Source: Salinivibrio proteolyticus
GTDB taxonomy: Bacteria > Pseudomonadota > Gammaproteobacteria > Enterobacterales > Vibrionaceae
Assembly (NCBI RefSeq): GCF_001996165.1
Contig: NZ_MUFP01000017.1
Coordinates: 38,043 to 74,469, forward strand
DNA: 36,427 nt
Direction of reading: 5' to 3'
Shown here: piece after piece, positions 28,421 through 36,427 of the stretch
Numbering within the stretch: the first letter of the stretch is position 1
How the letters are laid out: each line of letters begins with the position of its first letter
Translations under genes and position numbers: made by a program
The notes under the pieces: generated by a model
Told to the model about the DNA's origin: nothing
The model's input: the letters and a program-made list of their open reading frames with translations, nothing else
Database searches by the model: none

Positions 28421-29482
28421 ATGACAAGAAAGCTGTTCAATCTCGCCGCCGCTGGGCTATTGGCTATCGCGCTACCAGTACTGGCAGCCAGCTCTGCCGA
28501 GAGTCAGCGATATGTGGTTGAGCGAGGGGATACCCTGTGGGATATCGCCGCTACCTTTTTCGATAACCCTTGGCAATGGCCTGAGGTGTGGTACGCAAAT
28601 CCGACCATAAAGGATCCCAATCTGATTTATCCCGGCGATGTGCTCACCCTCACATGGCAAGCGGGGAAACCGACCGTTAGCTATAAGCCTAGGCGTGCGA
28701 TTGCAGCAAAGGGAGATTCGCCTAAGACGCCAGCGCTGAGCAGTGTCGATCCTATGCTGCTGCCGTACTTACAGCAGGACATGCTGGTTGAAAAGGCGCG
28801 TTTGGTGGCGCTGCCTCGCGTCCTTGGCTCAACGGATGGGCGTCAATATTTGTCAGTGCACGATACCCTGTATGTGGATGCGTCGCTGAGTGCTAAGGAT
28901 TGGCAAGTGTTTCGGGTTGAGAAAACCTTTTTACGCCCTGCGACGTCAGAGGCTAGCGCCGAACCTACCGCGATGGTGAGCTTAAAACATGTGGCTGATG
29001 GAAGCATCCGTGCGCGAAGTGAAGGGCGCAGTGTGATGACATTGACTCGGGTAGTGCAAGAAGTGCGCCCCAATGATGTCTTGTTACCTTTACCCGAGAA
29101 CACGCATCCGCGCTTTTGGCCCCAAGCGGCTCAAACTGATGCCACATTATTAGGGCATCTTTATGGCAGTGAGTATGTCGCGAATGGTCAGCTTGTGGTG
29201 CTTGATAAAGGCGCCAATGATGGCGTGGCAGCCGGGCAAATGTTTACTGTCACTGAAGCCGGTGCCAACGTATTAAATGGCCCTGGTGAGTATCGCTATC
29301 AAAACGCGAGTGACAGTGCCGCCCAGCCGATGACCGCCTTGCCTGATGTGACGGTGGGACAAACCATGGTGGTTCGGGCATACCCTTGGGTCAGTTTGGC
29401 TGTGATTACCCAAGCGCGTCAGCCAATTAAAGCCGGCATGCATGCGGTGCCACCTTCCCCTCAACTGGCCTATGCGCGATAA
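28421..29482 (+). CDS. secreted LysM-domain protein of unknown function
   Basis: A 353-residue envelope protein. A signal peptide (KLFNLAAAGLLAIALPVLA, about residues 4-22) is followed by a LysM domain (RYVVERGDTLWDIAATFF to NLIYPGDVLTL, about 30-76), which in this fold binds peptidoglycan. The remainder, about 270 residues, has no motif I recognise; it contains a segment LVVLDKGANDGVAAGQMFTV typical of this family. The ATG at 28421 is chosen because GAGGAAG lies seven bases before it. The same gene type lies between def and dprA in Vibrio. It overlaps dprA by 11 bases. Confidence 0.88.
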   Translation: MTRKLFNLAAAGLLAIALPVLAASSAESQRYVVERGDTLWDIAATFFDNPWQWPEVWYANPTIKDPNLIYPGDVLTLTWQAGKPTVSYKPRRAIAAKGDSPKTPALSSVDPMLLPYLQQDMLVEKARLVALPRVLGSTDGRQYLSVHDTLYVDASLSAKDWQVFRVEKTFLRPATSEASAEPTAMVSLKHVADGSIRARSEGRSVMTLTRVVQEVRPNDVLLPLPENTHPRFWPQAAQTDATLLGHLYGSEYVANGQLVVLDKGANDGVAAGQMFTVTEAGANVLNGPGEYRYQNASDSAAQPMTALPDVTVGQTMVVRAYPWVSLAVITQARQPIKAGMHAVPPSPQLAYAR

Positions 29483-30581
29483 ATCCCTGCGAGGGTGGTT
29501 GATACTGACCCAAGTGCCGCGGTTGCGCGTTTCTCAGCGACGCGCGCTGTTGGCCAAAGTGCCCATCGATGCGTTGAGTGAGCAAACTGCTCATGATCTT
29601 GCCGCGGTTGGCTTAACCGCGGAGCAATGTCAGGCTATCACGCATCCCAATCATGCCATGATTGAGCGTAGCCTTGAGTGGGCGAGGCAAGAGCATTGCC
29701 ACTTGGTTGGCTTTGATCATCCAGCTTACCCTGCATTACTCCGAGAAATCGCACGGCCGCCTTTGCTCTTATATGTGCAAGGCGATCTGACTTGCTTGGC
29801 GATGCCTCAATTGGCGATGGTTGGCAGTCGTCACGCGACCCCGCAAGGCTTAGAAACGGCGTATCAATTTGCTAAACAACTGGTTGAGCATGGTGTTGCG
29901 ATTACCAGTGGGCTTGCGCTAGGTATCGATGGGCGGGCACACAAAGGCGCACTTGAAGGTCACGGTAAGACATTGGCGGTGCTAGGAAGCGGGCTTGCCA
30001 ATGTGTATCCCGCACGACATCGCGCATTGGCCGAGCGGATTGAAGCACAGGGTGCACTGGTTTCAGAGTTCTGGCCAGAGGCACCGCCAAGGGCTGAGCA
30101 CTTTCCGCGGCGCAACCGGTTGATCAGTGGCCTGTCGGCAGGCGTATTAGTGGTAGAGGCCGCGCCACAAAGTGGGTCACAGATCACGGCACGTTATGCA
30201 CTTGAGCAAAATCGTGATGTGTTTGCGATTCCTGGGCCCATTGACCAAGTCCAGTCGCGTGGATGCCACCAATTGATTAAACAAGGGGCCACACTCACAG
30301 ACTGTGTCGATGATATCTTGCATGAAATTGATAGCCTGATAAGCTTCGCCGCGTGTCAACAAACCGAATTATTTAGTGACGCGCCTAAGTTAGATACACA
30401 TGAAGGATTGCCATTTCCTGAGCTGTTGGCTAACGTAGGTACTAAAGCGACGTGTGTCGACGTACTGGCTGAGCGCTGCAACCAACCGGTTCACGAAATC
30501 ATGATGCAGTTGTTAGACTTAGAACTCCAGGGGCTTGTAGCAGCAGTACCCGGTGGCTATGTCAGAACGAGGAGGGGCTAG
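29472..30581 (+). CDS. dprA: DNA processing protein DprA (Smf)
   Basis: Binds single-stranded DNA and loads RecA during natural transformation. The 369-residue protein has an N-terminal SAM-like region, a Rossmann-like core ([58 protein letters not shown]) and a C-terminal winged-helix domain (about 305-369). The start at 29472 ([18 protein letters not shown]) fits family N-termini. It lies inside the last 11 bases of the LysM gene and no Shine-Dalgarno is visible, so translational coupling is likely. An alternative ATG at 29442 would add ten residues. Confidence 0.95.
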   Translation: MRDKSLRGWLILTQVPRLRVSQRRALLAKVPIDALSEQTAHDLAAVGLTAEQCQAITHPNHAMIERSLEWARQEHCHLVGFDHPAYPALLREIARPPLLLYVQGDLTCLAMPQLAMVGSRHATPQGLETAYQFAKQLVEHGVAITSGLALGIDGRAHKGALEGHGKTLAVLGSGLANVYPARHRALAERIEAQGALVSEFWPEAPPRAEHFPRRNRLISGLSAGVLVVEAAPQSGSQITARYALEQNRDVFAIPGPIDQVQSRGCHQLIKQGATLTDCVDDILHEIDSLISFAACQQTELFSDAPKLDTHEGLPFPELLANVGTKATCVDVLAERCNQPVHEIMMQLLDLELQGLVAAVPGGYVRTRRG

Positions 30582-30583
30582 CC

Positions 30584-31057
30584 ATGATGGACATTCTTAT
30601 GTACCTGTTCGAAACCTACATCCACAGCGATGTGGAAGTGATGATCGATCAGGACGAGTTAGCAGATGAATTGTCCCGCGCGGGTTTTCATCAAGACGAT
30701 ATATATAAAGCCCTGAACTGGCTTGAAAAGCTGGCACAGTTGCAAAATGCGGATAAACAGCCTTACCTATCAGGCAGTGCCCAAAGCTCGATCCGAATCT
30801 ATACCGAGCAAGAAACGCGCTTTATTGACCAAGAAAGCCGAGGCTTCCTCTTATTCTTAGAGCAGGCTGGGGTGCTTTCACCGGAAACGCGTGAAATGGT
30901 CATCGATCGGGTGATGGAACTCGAGACCCAAGAATTTGGTCTTGATGATCTAAAATGGGTTATTTTGATGGTGCTGTTTAACGTGCCTGGTAACGAACGT
31001 GCGTATACACAGATGGAAGAAATGCTGTACGACGCACAAGAGGGATACGTGCATTAA
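30584..31057 (+). CDS. smg: Smg family protein (DUF494)
   Basis: Conserved protein of unknown function, 157 residues, the same length as E. coli Smg. The N-terminus [16 protein letters not shown] and the stretch [24 protein letters not shown] are diagnostic. GGAGG (30571-30575) lies eight bases before the first ATG, which is kept over the second ATG three bases later. It begins two bases after dprA, in the standard dprA-smg order. Confidence 0.94.
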   Translation: MMDILMYLFETYIHSDVEVMIDQDELADELSRAGFHQDDIYKALNWLEKLAQLQNADKQPYLSGSAQSSIRIYTEQETRFIDQESRGFLLFLEQAGVLSPETREMVIDRVMELETQEFGLDDLKWVILMVLFNVPGNERAYTQMEEMLYDAQEGYVH

Positions 31058-31085
31058 CGCTTATCAATGACAGTAAAAGGTGTGA

Positions 31086-31643
31086 ATGAGTAAAGATAAC
31101 ACCCCGAATACCCACGAGCGCTGCCCGGAATGTGGCAGCGCTCTTGCGTTTAAATCGGGCAAACGAGGCCCGTTTCTGGCCTGTACCGCCTATCCAGACT
31201 GCCACTATACCAAAGCTTTACATCATGGTGATGGCCATGTAGTAAAAGCGCTTGGCGTGGCTTGCCCGGCGTGTCATCAGGGAGAATTGGTGTTACGCCA
31301 AGGTCGATTCGGTATGTTTATTGGCTGTGATCAGTTCCCGCAATGTACGCATATCGAAAAACCGGATGAACCCGATCATACCACCCTAACCTGCCCAGCC
31401 TGCCACAAAGGTGAGCTGGTGGAGCGCACCTCGCGTTACGGCAAGCGCTTTTTTGCCTGTGACCAATACCCTAAGTGTCATTTTGCGGTAAACGCACAAC
31501 CGATAGCCGGCACCTGCGAGCAATGTGGTTTTGCGCTGCTGGTGGAGCGTAAGAAAGGTGGCAAGACAGTACATCAATGTGCCGATAAGTCCTGCAGCGC
31601 GATTCAAGGTGAATCGGCTGCAGAATCGGAGAGCGAAGGCTAA
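31086..31643 (+). CDS. topoisomerase-type C4 zinc-finger protein (YrdD-like)
   Basis: A 185-residue protein built from four C4 zinc fingers like those at the C-terminus of topoisomerase I: C13-C16-C33-C39, C60-C63-C81-C87, C103-C106-C125-C131 and C144-C147-C165-C170. No topoisomerase catalytic domain is present, so it is a separate DNA- or RNA-binding protein of unknown role. The position after smg matches E. coli yrdD, which as I recall has one fewer finger. AAAGG precedes the ATG. Its TAA stop overlaps the purK stop from the other strand by four bases. Confidence 0.92.
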   Translation: MSKDNTPNTHERCPECGSALAFKSGKRGPFLACTAYPDCHYTKALHHGDGHVVKALGVACPACHQGELVLRQGRFGMFIGCDQFPQCTHIEKPDEPDHTTLTCPACHKGELVERTSRYGKRFFACDQYPKCHFAVNAQPIAGTCEQCGFALLVERKKGGKTVHQCADKSCSAIQGESAAESESEG

Positions 31644-32788
31644 TCGGTTTGCGCGGCGAGAGCTAATGCCGCCGATTTCAAACCGTGAAAAGCATCGCAG
31701 GGAAGGTAGCTGGCGAGACTGGCTAACTTGGTGGCAAGCGCCGCGTTCGATGTGGCCGTGACATTAATATGACCCACTTTGCGCCCCGGACGAGGCGTTT
31801 TGTTGTACCAATGCACATGGGCATCACGATAGGTCGCAAGCGGGACACTGCCTTGGCCTAAGATATTGATCATTGCCGTCGGCTGAATTAACTCGGTCGG
31901 GCCGAGGGGTAAGCCGCTGACCGCGCGCAGGTGGTTTTCAAATTGGCAACACGCGCTACCTTGCTGTGTCCAGTGACCGGAGTTGTGCACCCGAGGCGCT
32001 ATCTCGTTCACCAGCAAGCTGCCGTCTACATCAAAGAATTCCACCGCAAGCACCCCCACATAGTTAAGCGCGCTGGCAATTTTTTCCAACATGTCCGCCG
32101 CCTGTGTTTGCAAGGCATCCTCATCCGGGCGCACCACAGACAAGGTTAGTATCCCATCATGGTGGTGGTTTTGGGTCAGGCTATAGCTGGCAAATTCACC
32201 ATTCGCGCCACGCACACCAATCAGTGACACTTCTCGATCAAAAGGGATCATGGCTTCGGCAATGATGGCTTGGCCATCGCGCTGTTCGGGCGCGGTGAGA
32301 AAGGCGTCGAGCTCGGCCCATAATGCGTGAAGATCATCGCCGTCACGATAGCGCCACTGTCCTTTGCCGTCATAACCATCCAAGGTGCTTTTGAGGACCA
32401 AGGGCGCGCCTAGTGCGTCGACCGCCTTTTCTAAATCAGCCTGTGTATACACCACTCGGTATGGCGCATTGGCGACGCCTGCTTGCATCAGCAGGGCTTT
32501 CTCAATTTGGCGGTCGCCACCGGTTAGAATCGCCTGAGCACTGGGGCGTAACTTCCCGCTTTGCTCGCATTGGTGCAAGATATCAGCGGGGATATGCTCA
32601 AATTCCGCGGTAATAATATCTGCGCCAGCGATGGCCGTATTGAGGCCGTGCCCCAGTGGTTGCAGCGTCAGTGGGTGAATAATGTCGCCACTACGCACAT
32701 CATAGGCGCTGACGATAAGATTGAGCGGTGCGCCGGCCAAGGCCATCATCCGGGCCAGTTGTCCCGCACCTAACACCAGAATATTCAT
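31640..32788 (-). CDS. purK: N5-carboxyaminoimidazole ribonucleotide synthase
   Basis: ATP-grasp enzyme of purine synthesis that makes N5-CAIR from AIR, bicarbonate and ATP. The start at 32788 (MNILVLGAGQLARMMALAG) gives 382 residues with AAGG upstream; the longer open frame overlaps purE and is rejected. Visible motifs are LVLKSTLDGYDGKGQW in the ATP-grasp fold, GVLAVEFFDVDGSLLVNEIAPRVHNSGHWT and the C-terminal HINVTA. It starts four bases after the purE stop, forming purEK. Confidence 0.96.
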   Translation of the reverse strand: MNILVLGAGQLARMMALAGAPLNLIVSAYDVRSGDIIHPLTLQPLGHGLNTAIAGADIITAEFEHIPADILHQCEQSGKLRPSAQAILTGGDRQIEKALLMQAGVANAPYRVVYTQADLEKAVDALGAPLVLKSTLDGYDGKGQWRYRDGDDLHALWAELDAFLTAPEQRDGQAIIAEAMIPFDREVSLIGVRGANGEFASYSLTQNHHHDGILTLSVVRPDEDALQTQAADMLEKIASALNYVGVLAVEFFDVDGSLLVNEIAPRVHNSGHWTQQGSACCQFENHLRAVSGLPLGPTELIQPTAMINILGQGSVPLATYRDAHVHWYNKTPRPGRKVGHINVTATSNAALATKLASLASYLPCDAFHGLKSAALALAAQTD

Positions 32789-32792
32789 GGCC

Positions 32793-33275
32793 TTACCCTT
32801 GTGGATTGGGTTGAGCGAGAACGGCTTCAGTTTGCGCTTGGCGAAACGCATCCACTTTTGCCATCAAGTCAGGGTCGGCCGTTGCGAGAATTTGTGCGGC
32901 AAGGAGGCCTGCATTCGCGGCGCCTGCGTCTCCAATGGCGAGTGTGCCCACTGCCACGCCTTTGGGCATTTGAGCAATAGAAAGCAATGAGTCCATGCCC
33001 TTTAACGCTTTTGACTGGACCGGCACGCCGAGCACCGGCAGGCTGGTGTGTGCGGCGGTCATCCCAGGCAAATGGGCGGCCCCCCCAGCGCCGGCAATAA
33101 TCACTTTAATCCCGCGCTCGGCCGCTTGTTGGGCGTAGTCGGCAAGTAACTGTGGTGTGCGATGGGCGGAGACAATACGGGTTTCGTAAGGGATGGCAAA
33201 ATGATCCAACATAGCCGCTGCATGTGTCATGGTAGGCCAATCGGATTGCGAGCCCATGATGATACCGACAGTCAT
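32793..33275 (-). CDS. purE: N5-carboxyaminoimidazole ribonucleotide mutase
   Basis: Converts N5-CAIR to CAIR in purine synthesis. The 160-residue protein has [13 protein letters not shown] (residues 4-16), the catalytic SAHRTP and the [12 protein letters not shown] loop. AAGGACG precedes the ATG. It is the first gene of purEK and is controlled by the promoter and PurR box just upstream. Confidence 0.97.
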   Translation of the reverse strand: MTVGIIMGSQSDWPTMTHAAAMLDHFAIPYETRIVSAHRTPQLLADYAQQAAERGIKVIIAGAGGAAHLPGMTAAHTSLPVLGVPVQSKALKGMDSLLSIAQMPKGVAVGTLAIGDAGAANAGLLAAQILATADPDLMAKVDAFRQAQTEAVLAQPNPQG

Positions 33276-33328
33276 AATACGTCCTTCTTGATGACAAGCG
33301 TGAATAAGATAAGCTGAGCGTGGCGCGA

Positions 33329-33334
33329 ATTATA
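33329..33334 (-). promoter_or_regulatory. purEK promoter -10 element
   Basis: A consensus TATAAT on the minus strand, 54 bases before the purE start. The position for the -35 (TTTTCC, 33357-33352) is a poor match and lies inside the PurR box. Confidence 0.75.
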
Positions 33335-33350
33335 CCCAGATTTCACCGCA

Positions 33351-33366
33351 AGGAAAACGTTTGCGT
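33351..33366 (-). promoter_or_regulatory. PurR operator
   Basis: ACGCAAACGTTTTCCT on the minus strand matches the purine repressor box (ACGCAAACGTTTTCNT) at all specified positions. It overlaps the purEK -35 region, so bound PurR with hypoxanthine or guanine would block the promoter. Confidence 0.92.
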
Positions 33367-33417
33367 CGGCGGTGGGGGATGAAATTCCGTCAAGATCCCA
33401 CTGCGTGGATCAGGTAA

Positions 33418-34371
<954 letters not shown>

Positions 34372-34374
34372 CAG

Positions 34375-35199
34375 ATGACCGATCGTTATTGTGTGGTCGG
34401 CCACCCGATTGGCCACAGTAAGTCGCCGCAGATCCACGCCGCATTTGCGACGCAAACCCAACAAGACATCGACTATCAAGCCATTGAAGCGCCGCTCGAA
34501 GGCTTTGTGACCAGTATGCAGGCGTTTTTTGCGCAAGGAGGGCGCGGCGCCAATGTGACCGTGCCTTTTAAACAGCAAGCGTATGAATGGGCTGATACAC
34601 TGACAGAGCGTGCCCGCCGCGCCGGTGCCGTGAATACGCTGGTTAAGCAAAGCGATGGTTCCCTACTGGGTGATAATACGGATGGGGCAGGTTTGGTGAC
34701 TGATTTGCACTACCACCATGTGGCACTGCGTGATAAGCGCATTATGGTCGTGGGTGCGGGCGGTGCAGCACGGGGTGTGTTGCTTCCTTTACTGGAGCAA
34801 GAGCCAGCATCGCTGATGATTGTGAATCGCACCGAGCAAAAAGCCCAGCAACTAGCCGCTGCATTTGGTGAGGCCGGACCGATCACCAGCCATGCCGTGG
34901 ATAAAACTATGGCGGCGCCGGTTGATGTGATCATTAATGCGACCTCGGCGAGTTTACATCAAAGTCATCCTCCTCTCCCTCACGGCGCGATTGGTCCAGC
35001 GACCACTGTCTATGACATGGTGTATCAAGCTGGCTGCACAACCAGTAACCAGTGGGCGCAACGCCAAGGAGCAGGGCGGTGTTTAGACGGTTTGGGTATG
35101 CTGGTGGAACAAGCGGCGGAAAGCTTTGCTATATGGCGCGGCTGTCGGCCGCAAACCGAACGTGTGCGTAAGCAGTTAAGAGAGGCACTCAATCAATGA
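34375..35199 (+). CDS. aroE: shikimate dehydrogenase
   Basis: NADPH-dependent reduction of 3-dehydroshikimate to shikimate in aromatic amino acid synthesis. The 274 residues include the substrate-binding GHPIGHSKSPQIH, the catalytic lysine in NVTVPFKQQAYEWAD, the aspartate in GDNTDGAGLV, the Rossmann glycines VVGAGGAARGVLLPL and NRTEQKAQQLA for NADP. The C-terminus DGLGMLVEQAAESFAIWRG is typical. It begins three bases after hemF and overlaps the next gene by four bases (ATGA). The common neighbour tsaC is not present. Confidence 0.96.
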   Translation: MTDRYCVVGHPIGHSKSPQIHAAFATQTQQDIDYQAIEAPLEGFVTSMQAFFAQGGRGANVTVPFKQQAYEWADTLTERARRAGAVNTLVKQSDGSLLGDNTDGAGLVTDLHYHHVALRDKRIMVVGAGGAARGVLLPLLEQEPASLMIVNRTEQKAQQLAAAFGEAGPITSHAVDKTMAAPVDVIINATSASLHQSHPPLPHGAIGPATTVYDMVYQAGCTTSNQWAQRQGAGRCLDGLGMLVEQAAESFAIWRGCRPQTERVRKQLREALNQ

Positions 35200-35456
35200 A
35201 TCAATCCCTTATTCTTGCTGCGGACCAAGCGCAGGTCGACACGGCAAAGGCCCGTGTTTGTTTTTACGGCCAACTTAATGGTGCATTGTTAACATGCGCT
35301 GTTCGCTTTACCACCTTATCCGCGCTCGCCGGCTGTGCGGTGGACACGGATAATGCGCAGGCGATCGTCGAACAAGTCTGGTTTGATATAGAAGAGCAAA
35401 TGGAAGCGGCCATCGAATCAGAAGCGTTTGAACCCGATGGCAGCTTGGTGATCTAG
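35196..35456 (+). CDS. yrdB: DUF1488 family protein (YrdB-like)
   Basis: A small protein of unknown function, 86 residues. It resembles E. coli YrdB, which also follows aroE, with VCFYGQLNGALLTCAVRF near residues 21-38 and an acidic C-terminal half. Its ATG overlaps the aroE stop (ATGA), so it is translationally coupled. Its TAG stop shares CTAG with the stop of the convergent gene. No motif shows a function. Confidence 0.85.
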   Translation: MNQSLILAADQAQVDTAKARVCFYGQLNGALLTCAVRFTTLSALAGCAVDTDNAQAIVEQVWFDIEEQMEAAIESEAFEPDGSLVI

Positions 35457-35992
35457 CGCTCGCAGCGGTAGATGTCTTTGGTGTCGACATAGTTTTGCGC
35501 TGAGCGTGCAAAATAAGCACGCTCTTTGTCGGTAAGGGGGCGAACCTGTTTAACCGGTGAGCCAACATACAGATAGCCACTCTCTAAGCGTTTTCCGGGC
35601 GGGACTAAACTGCCAGCGCCAATCAGTACTTCATCTTCTATCACAGCGTCATCAAGAATAATCGTCCCCATTCCCACTAGGACTCGGTTGCCAATCCGAC
35701 AGCCGTGTAACATGACTTTGTGGCCGATTGTCACTTCTTCGCCAATGATCAGCGGGTAACCTTGTGGGTTTTCGGCATTTTTGTGAGTAACATGAAGGAC
35801 TGAGCCATCTTGCACATTGGTCCGAGCGCCAATCTGGATATGGTTAACGTCACCACGCGCTGCAACCAGCGGCCAAATACTCACATCATCACCTAGCGTA
35901 ATATCGCCAGCCAATACACTGGATTCATCAATATAGACGCGTTCGCCAAGCTGAGGCGTCATGCCTTTATAAGCGCGCAGCTGTTTTGCCAT
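35453..35992 (-). CDS. yrdA: gamma-carbonic-anhydrase-like hexapeptide protein (YrdA)
   Basis: A left-handed beta-helix trimeric protein of the gamma-carbonic anhydrase family; activity is often not shown for YrdA members. The 179 residues include hexapeptide repeats (DITLGDDVSIWPLVAARGD, IGARTNVQDGSVLHVTH) and the metal-binding histidines in LHVTH and TIGHKVMLHGC. The ATG at 35992 is preferred to a GTG three bases earlier; GAGGGA lies about seven bases upstream. It is convergent with the DUF1488 gene and diverges from the rRNA promoters. Confidence 0.9.
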   Translation of the reverse strand: MAKQLRAYKGMTPQLGERVYIDESSVLAGDITLGDDVSIWPLVAARGDVNHIQIGARTNVQDGSVLHVTHKNAENPQGYPLIIGEEVTIGHKVMLHGCRIGNRVLVGMGTIILDDAVIEDEVLIGAGSLVPPGKRLESGYLYVGSPVKQVRPLTDKERAYFARSAQNYVDTKDIYRCER

Positions 35993-36116
35993 CACAAATC
36001 CCTCTTTATATCGCTATACAATGTCAGATAACGCTGACTTTGGTACCAGTTTTACACCCTAGCGAGCAAAAAAACAGCGAGTGACAGTTTTTTTCTAAAA
36101 AACCACTAAAAAGGGG

Positions 36117-36144
36117 TTGCCAATCTGATCAGCTTCCCTATAAT
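36117..36144 (+). promoter_or_regulatory. rRNA operon promoter, first of three
   Basis: TTGCCA (36117-36122), a 16-base spacer, then consensus TATAAT (36139-36144) with the discriminator GCGCC. An A/T-rich block (36085-36112) upstream resembles an UP element. A 16-base spacer and GC-rich discriminator are typical of strong stringent rrn P1 promoters. Confidence 0.85.
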
Positions 36145-36221
36145 GCGCCTCCATCGACACGGCACACAGGGCAAGCGCTCAGCGGCCATGTCGGGGCAAA
36201 AAATTAAATAAAAATAAACGC

Positions 36222-36249
36222 TTGACGTGAGTTTTTAAATGATTAAGAT
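36222..36249 (+). promoter_or_regulatory. rRNA operon promoter, second of three
   Basis: TTGACG (36222-36227), a 16-base spacer, then TAAGAT (36244-36249), followed by AGCCCACC. The A-rich stretch 36198-36218 just upstream could act as an UP element. Confidence 0.75.
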
Positions 36250-36342
36250 AGCCCACCTACTTAACGCCGACAACGCGTTAGGGGAGTCAAGAAGAGGTTT
36301 TGTTTTCGCCGGTTGGCATCAACAAAAAGATAAAATTTCTTC

Positions 36343-36370
36343 TTGACTTCATCGGCAAGGCGAGTAATAT
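36343..36370 (+). promoter_or_regulatory. rRNA operon promoter, third of three
   Basis: TTGACT (36343-36348), a 16-base spacer, then TAATAT (36365-36370), followed by ACGCAGCC. It is the promoter nearest to the leader, in the place of P2 in the E. coli rrn operons. Confidence 0.8.
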
Positions 36371-36386
36371 ACGCAGCCCTGACCGA

Positions 36387-36427
36387 GCGAAGCAACGCTT
36401 CGCAAGTCAACGCTCTTTAACAATTTG
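36387..36427 (+). other. rRNA operon leader with boxB-like hairpin and boxA
   Basis: GCGAAGC (36387-36393) and GCTTCGC (36397-36403) form a 7-bp stem with loop AAC, then GCTCTTTAA (36412-36420) matches boxA, followed by CAATTTG at the window edge. These are the antitermination signals before 16S rRNA. The 16S gene itself begins beyond the window. The stretch 35993-36116 between yrdA and the first promoter shows no gene. Confidence 0.85.

Overview
The window is an ordinary stretch of core chromosome from a gammaproteobacterium, almost certainly a member of the Vibrionaceae. The run def-fmt-rsmB-trkA, LysM protein, dprA, smg, zinc-finger protein, purK, purE, hemF, aroE, DUF1488 and gamma-carbonic-anhydrase-like gene follows the Vibrio order as I remember it. 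The mid-range G+C (about 50% by eye) would fit a Salinivibrio-like genus; that placement is inference. I see no phage, insertion sequence, CRISPR array or foreign-looking island.

Layout. 1-4460 (+): the distal atp operon (end of atpH, then atpA, atpG, atpD, atpC) closed by a strong terminator. 4568-5926 (+): glmU. 6046-6786 (+): seven tRNA genes (Gln-Arg-Leu-Gln-Met-Leu-Leu) with their own promoter and terminator. 6932-9597 (+): a DeoR-type regulator (GlmR-like) followed 9 bases later by glmS. 9598-10794 (+): two tandem paralogous XRE/Cro-type regulators whose upstream regions share a palindromic TGCA-N3-TGCA motif. 10806-17322 (-): the complete branched-chain amino acid operon, ilvL leader and attenuator, then ilvG, ilvM, ilvE, ilvD, ilvA, with an intact ilvG. 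17566-19089 (+): comM. 19090-22774 (-): dsbA (encoded as a lipoprotein), srkA, ccoG, yihD. 22869-23900 (-): a diguanylate cyclase. 24038-28303 (-): trkA, rsmB, fmt, def. 28421-31643 (+): LysM protein, dprA, smg, four-zinc-finger protein. 31640-33275 (-): purK and purE behind a near-ideal PurR box. 33454-35456 (+): hemF, aroE, DUF1488 gene. 35453-35992 (-): yrdA-type gamma-carbonic-anhydrase-like protein. 35993-36427: three tandem rRNA-type promoters and the boxB/boxA leader of an rRNA operon that starts just past the right edge.

How the genes work together. atp genes make the F1 part of ATP synthase. glmS and glmU provide the first and last steps to UDP-N-acetylglucosamine, with the DeoR protein a likely local regulator. 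ilvGMEDA makes isoleucine and valine under attenuation by an Ile/Val/Leu-rich leader peptide. ComM and DprA handle incoming DNA in transformation. DsbA and SrkA serve envelope and stress functions. purEK, hemF and aroE are biosynthetic.

I did not find a clear new system. The observations most worth a second look are the tandem XRE pair with its repeated palindrome, the lipidated DsbA, the hairpin that hides the ilvG ribosome binding site, the repeated operator-like motif at glmR, and the absence of tsaC from its usual place beside aroE.
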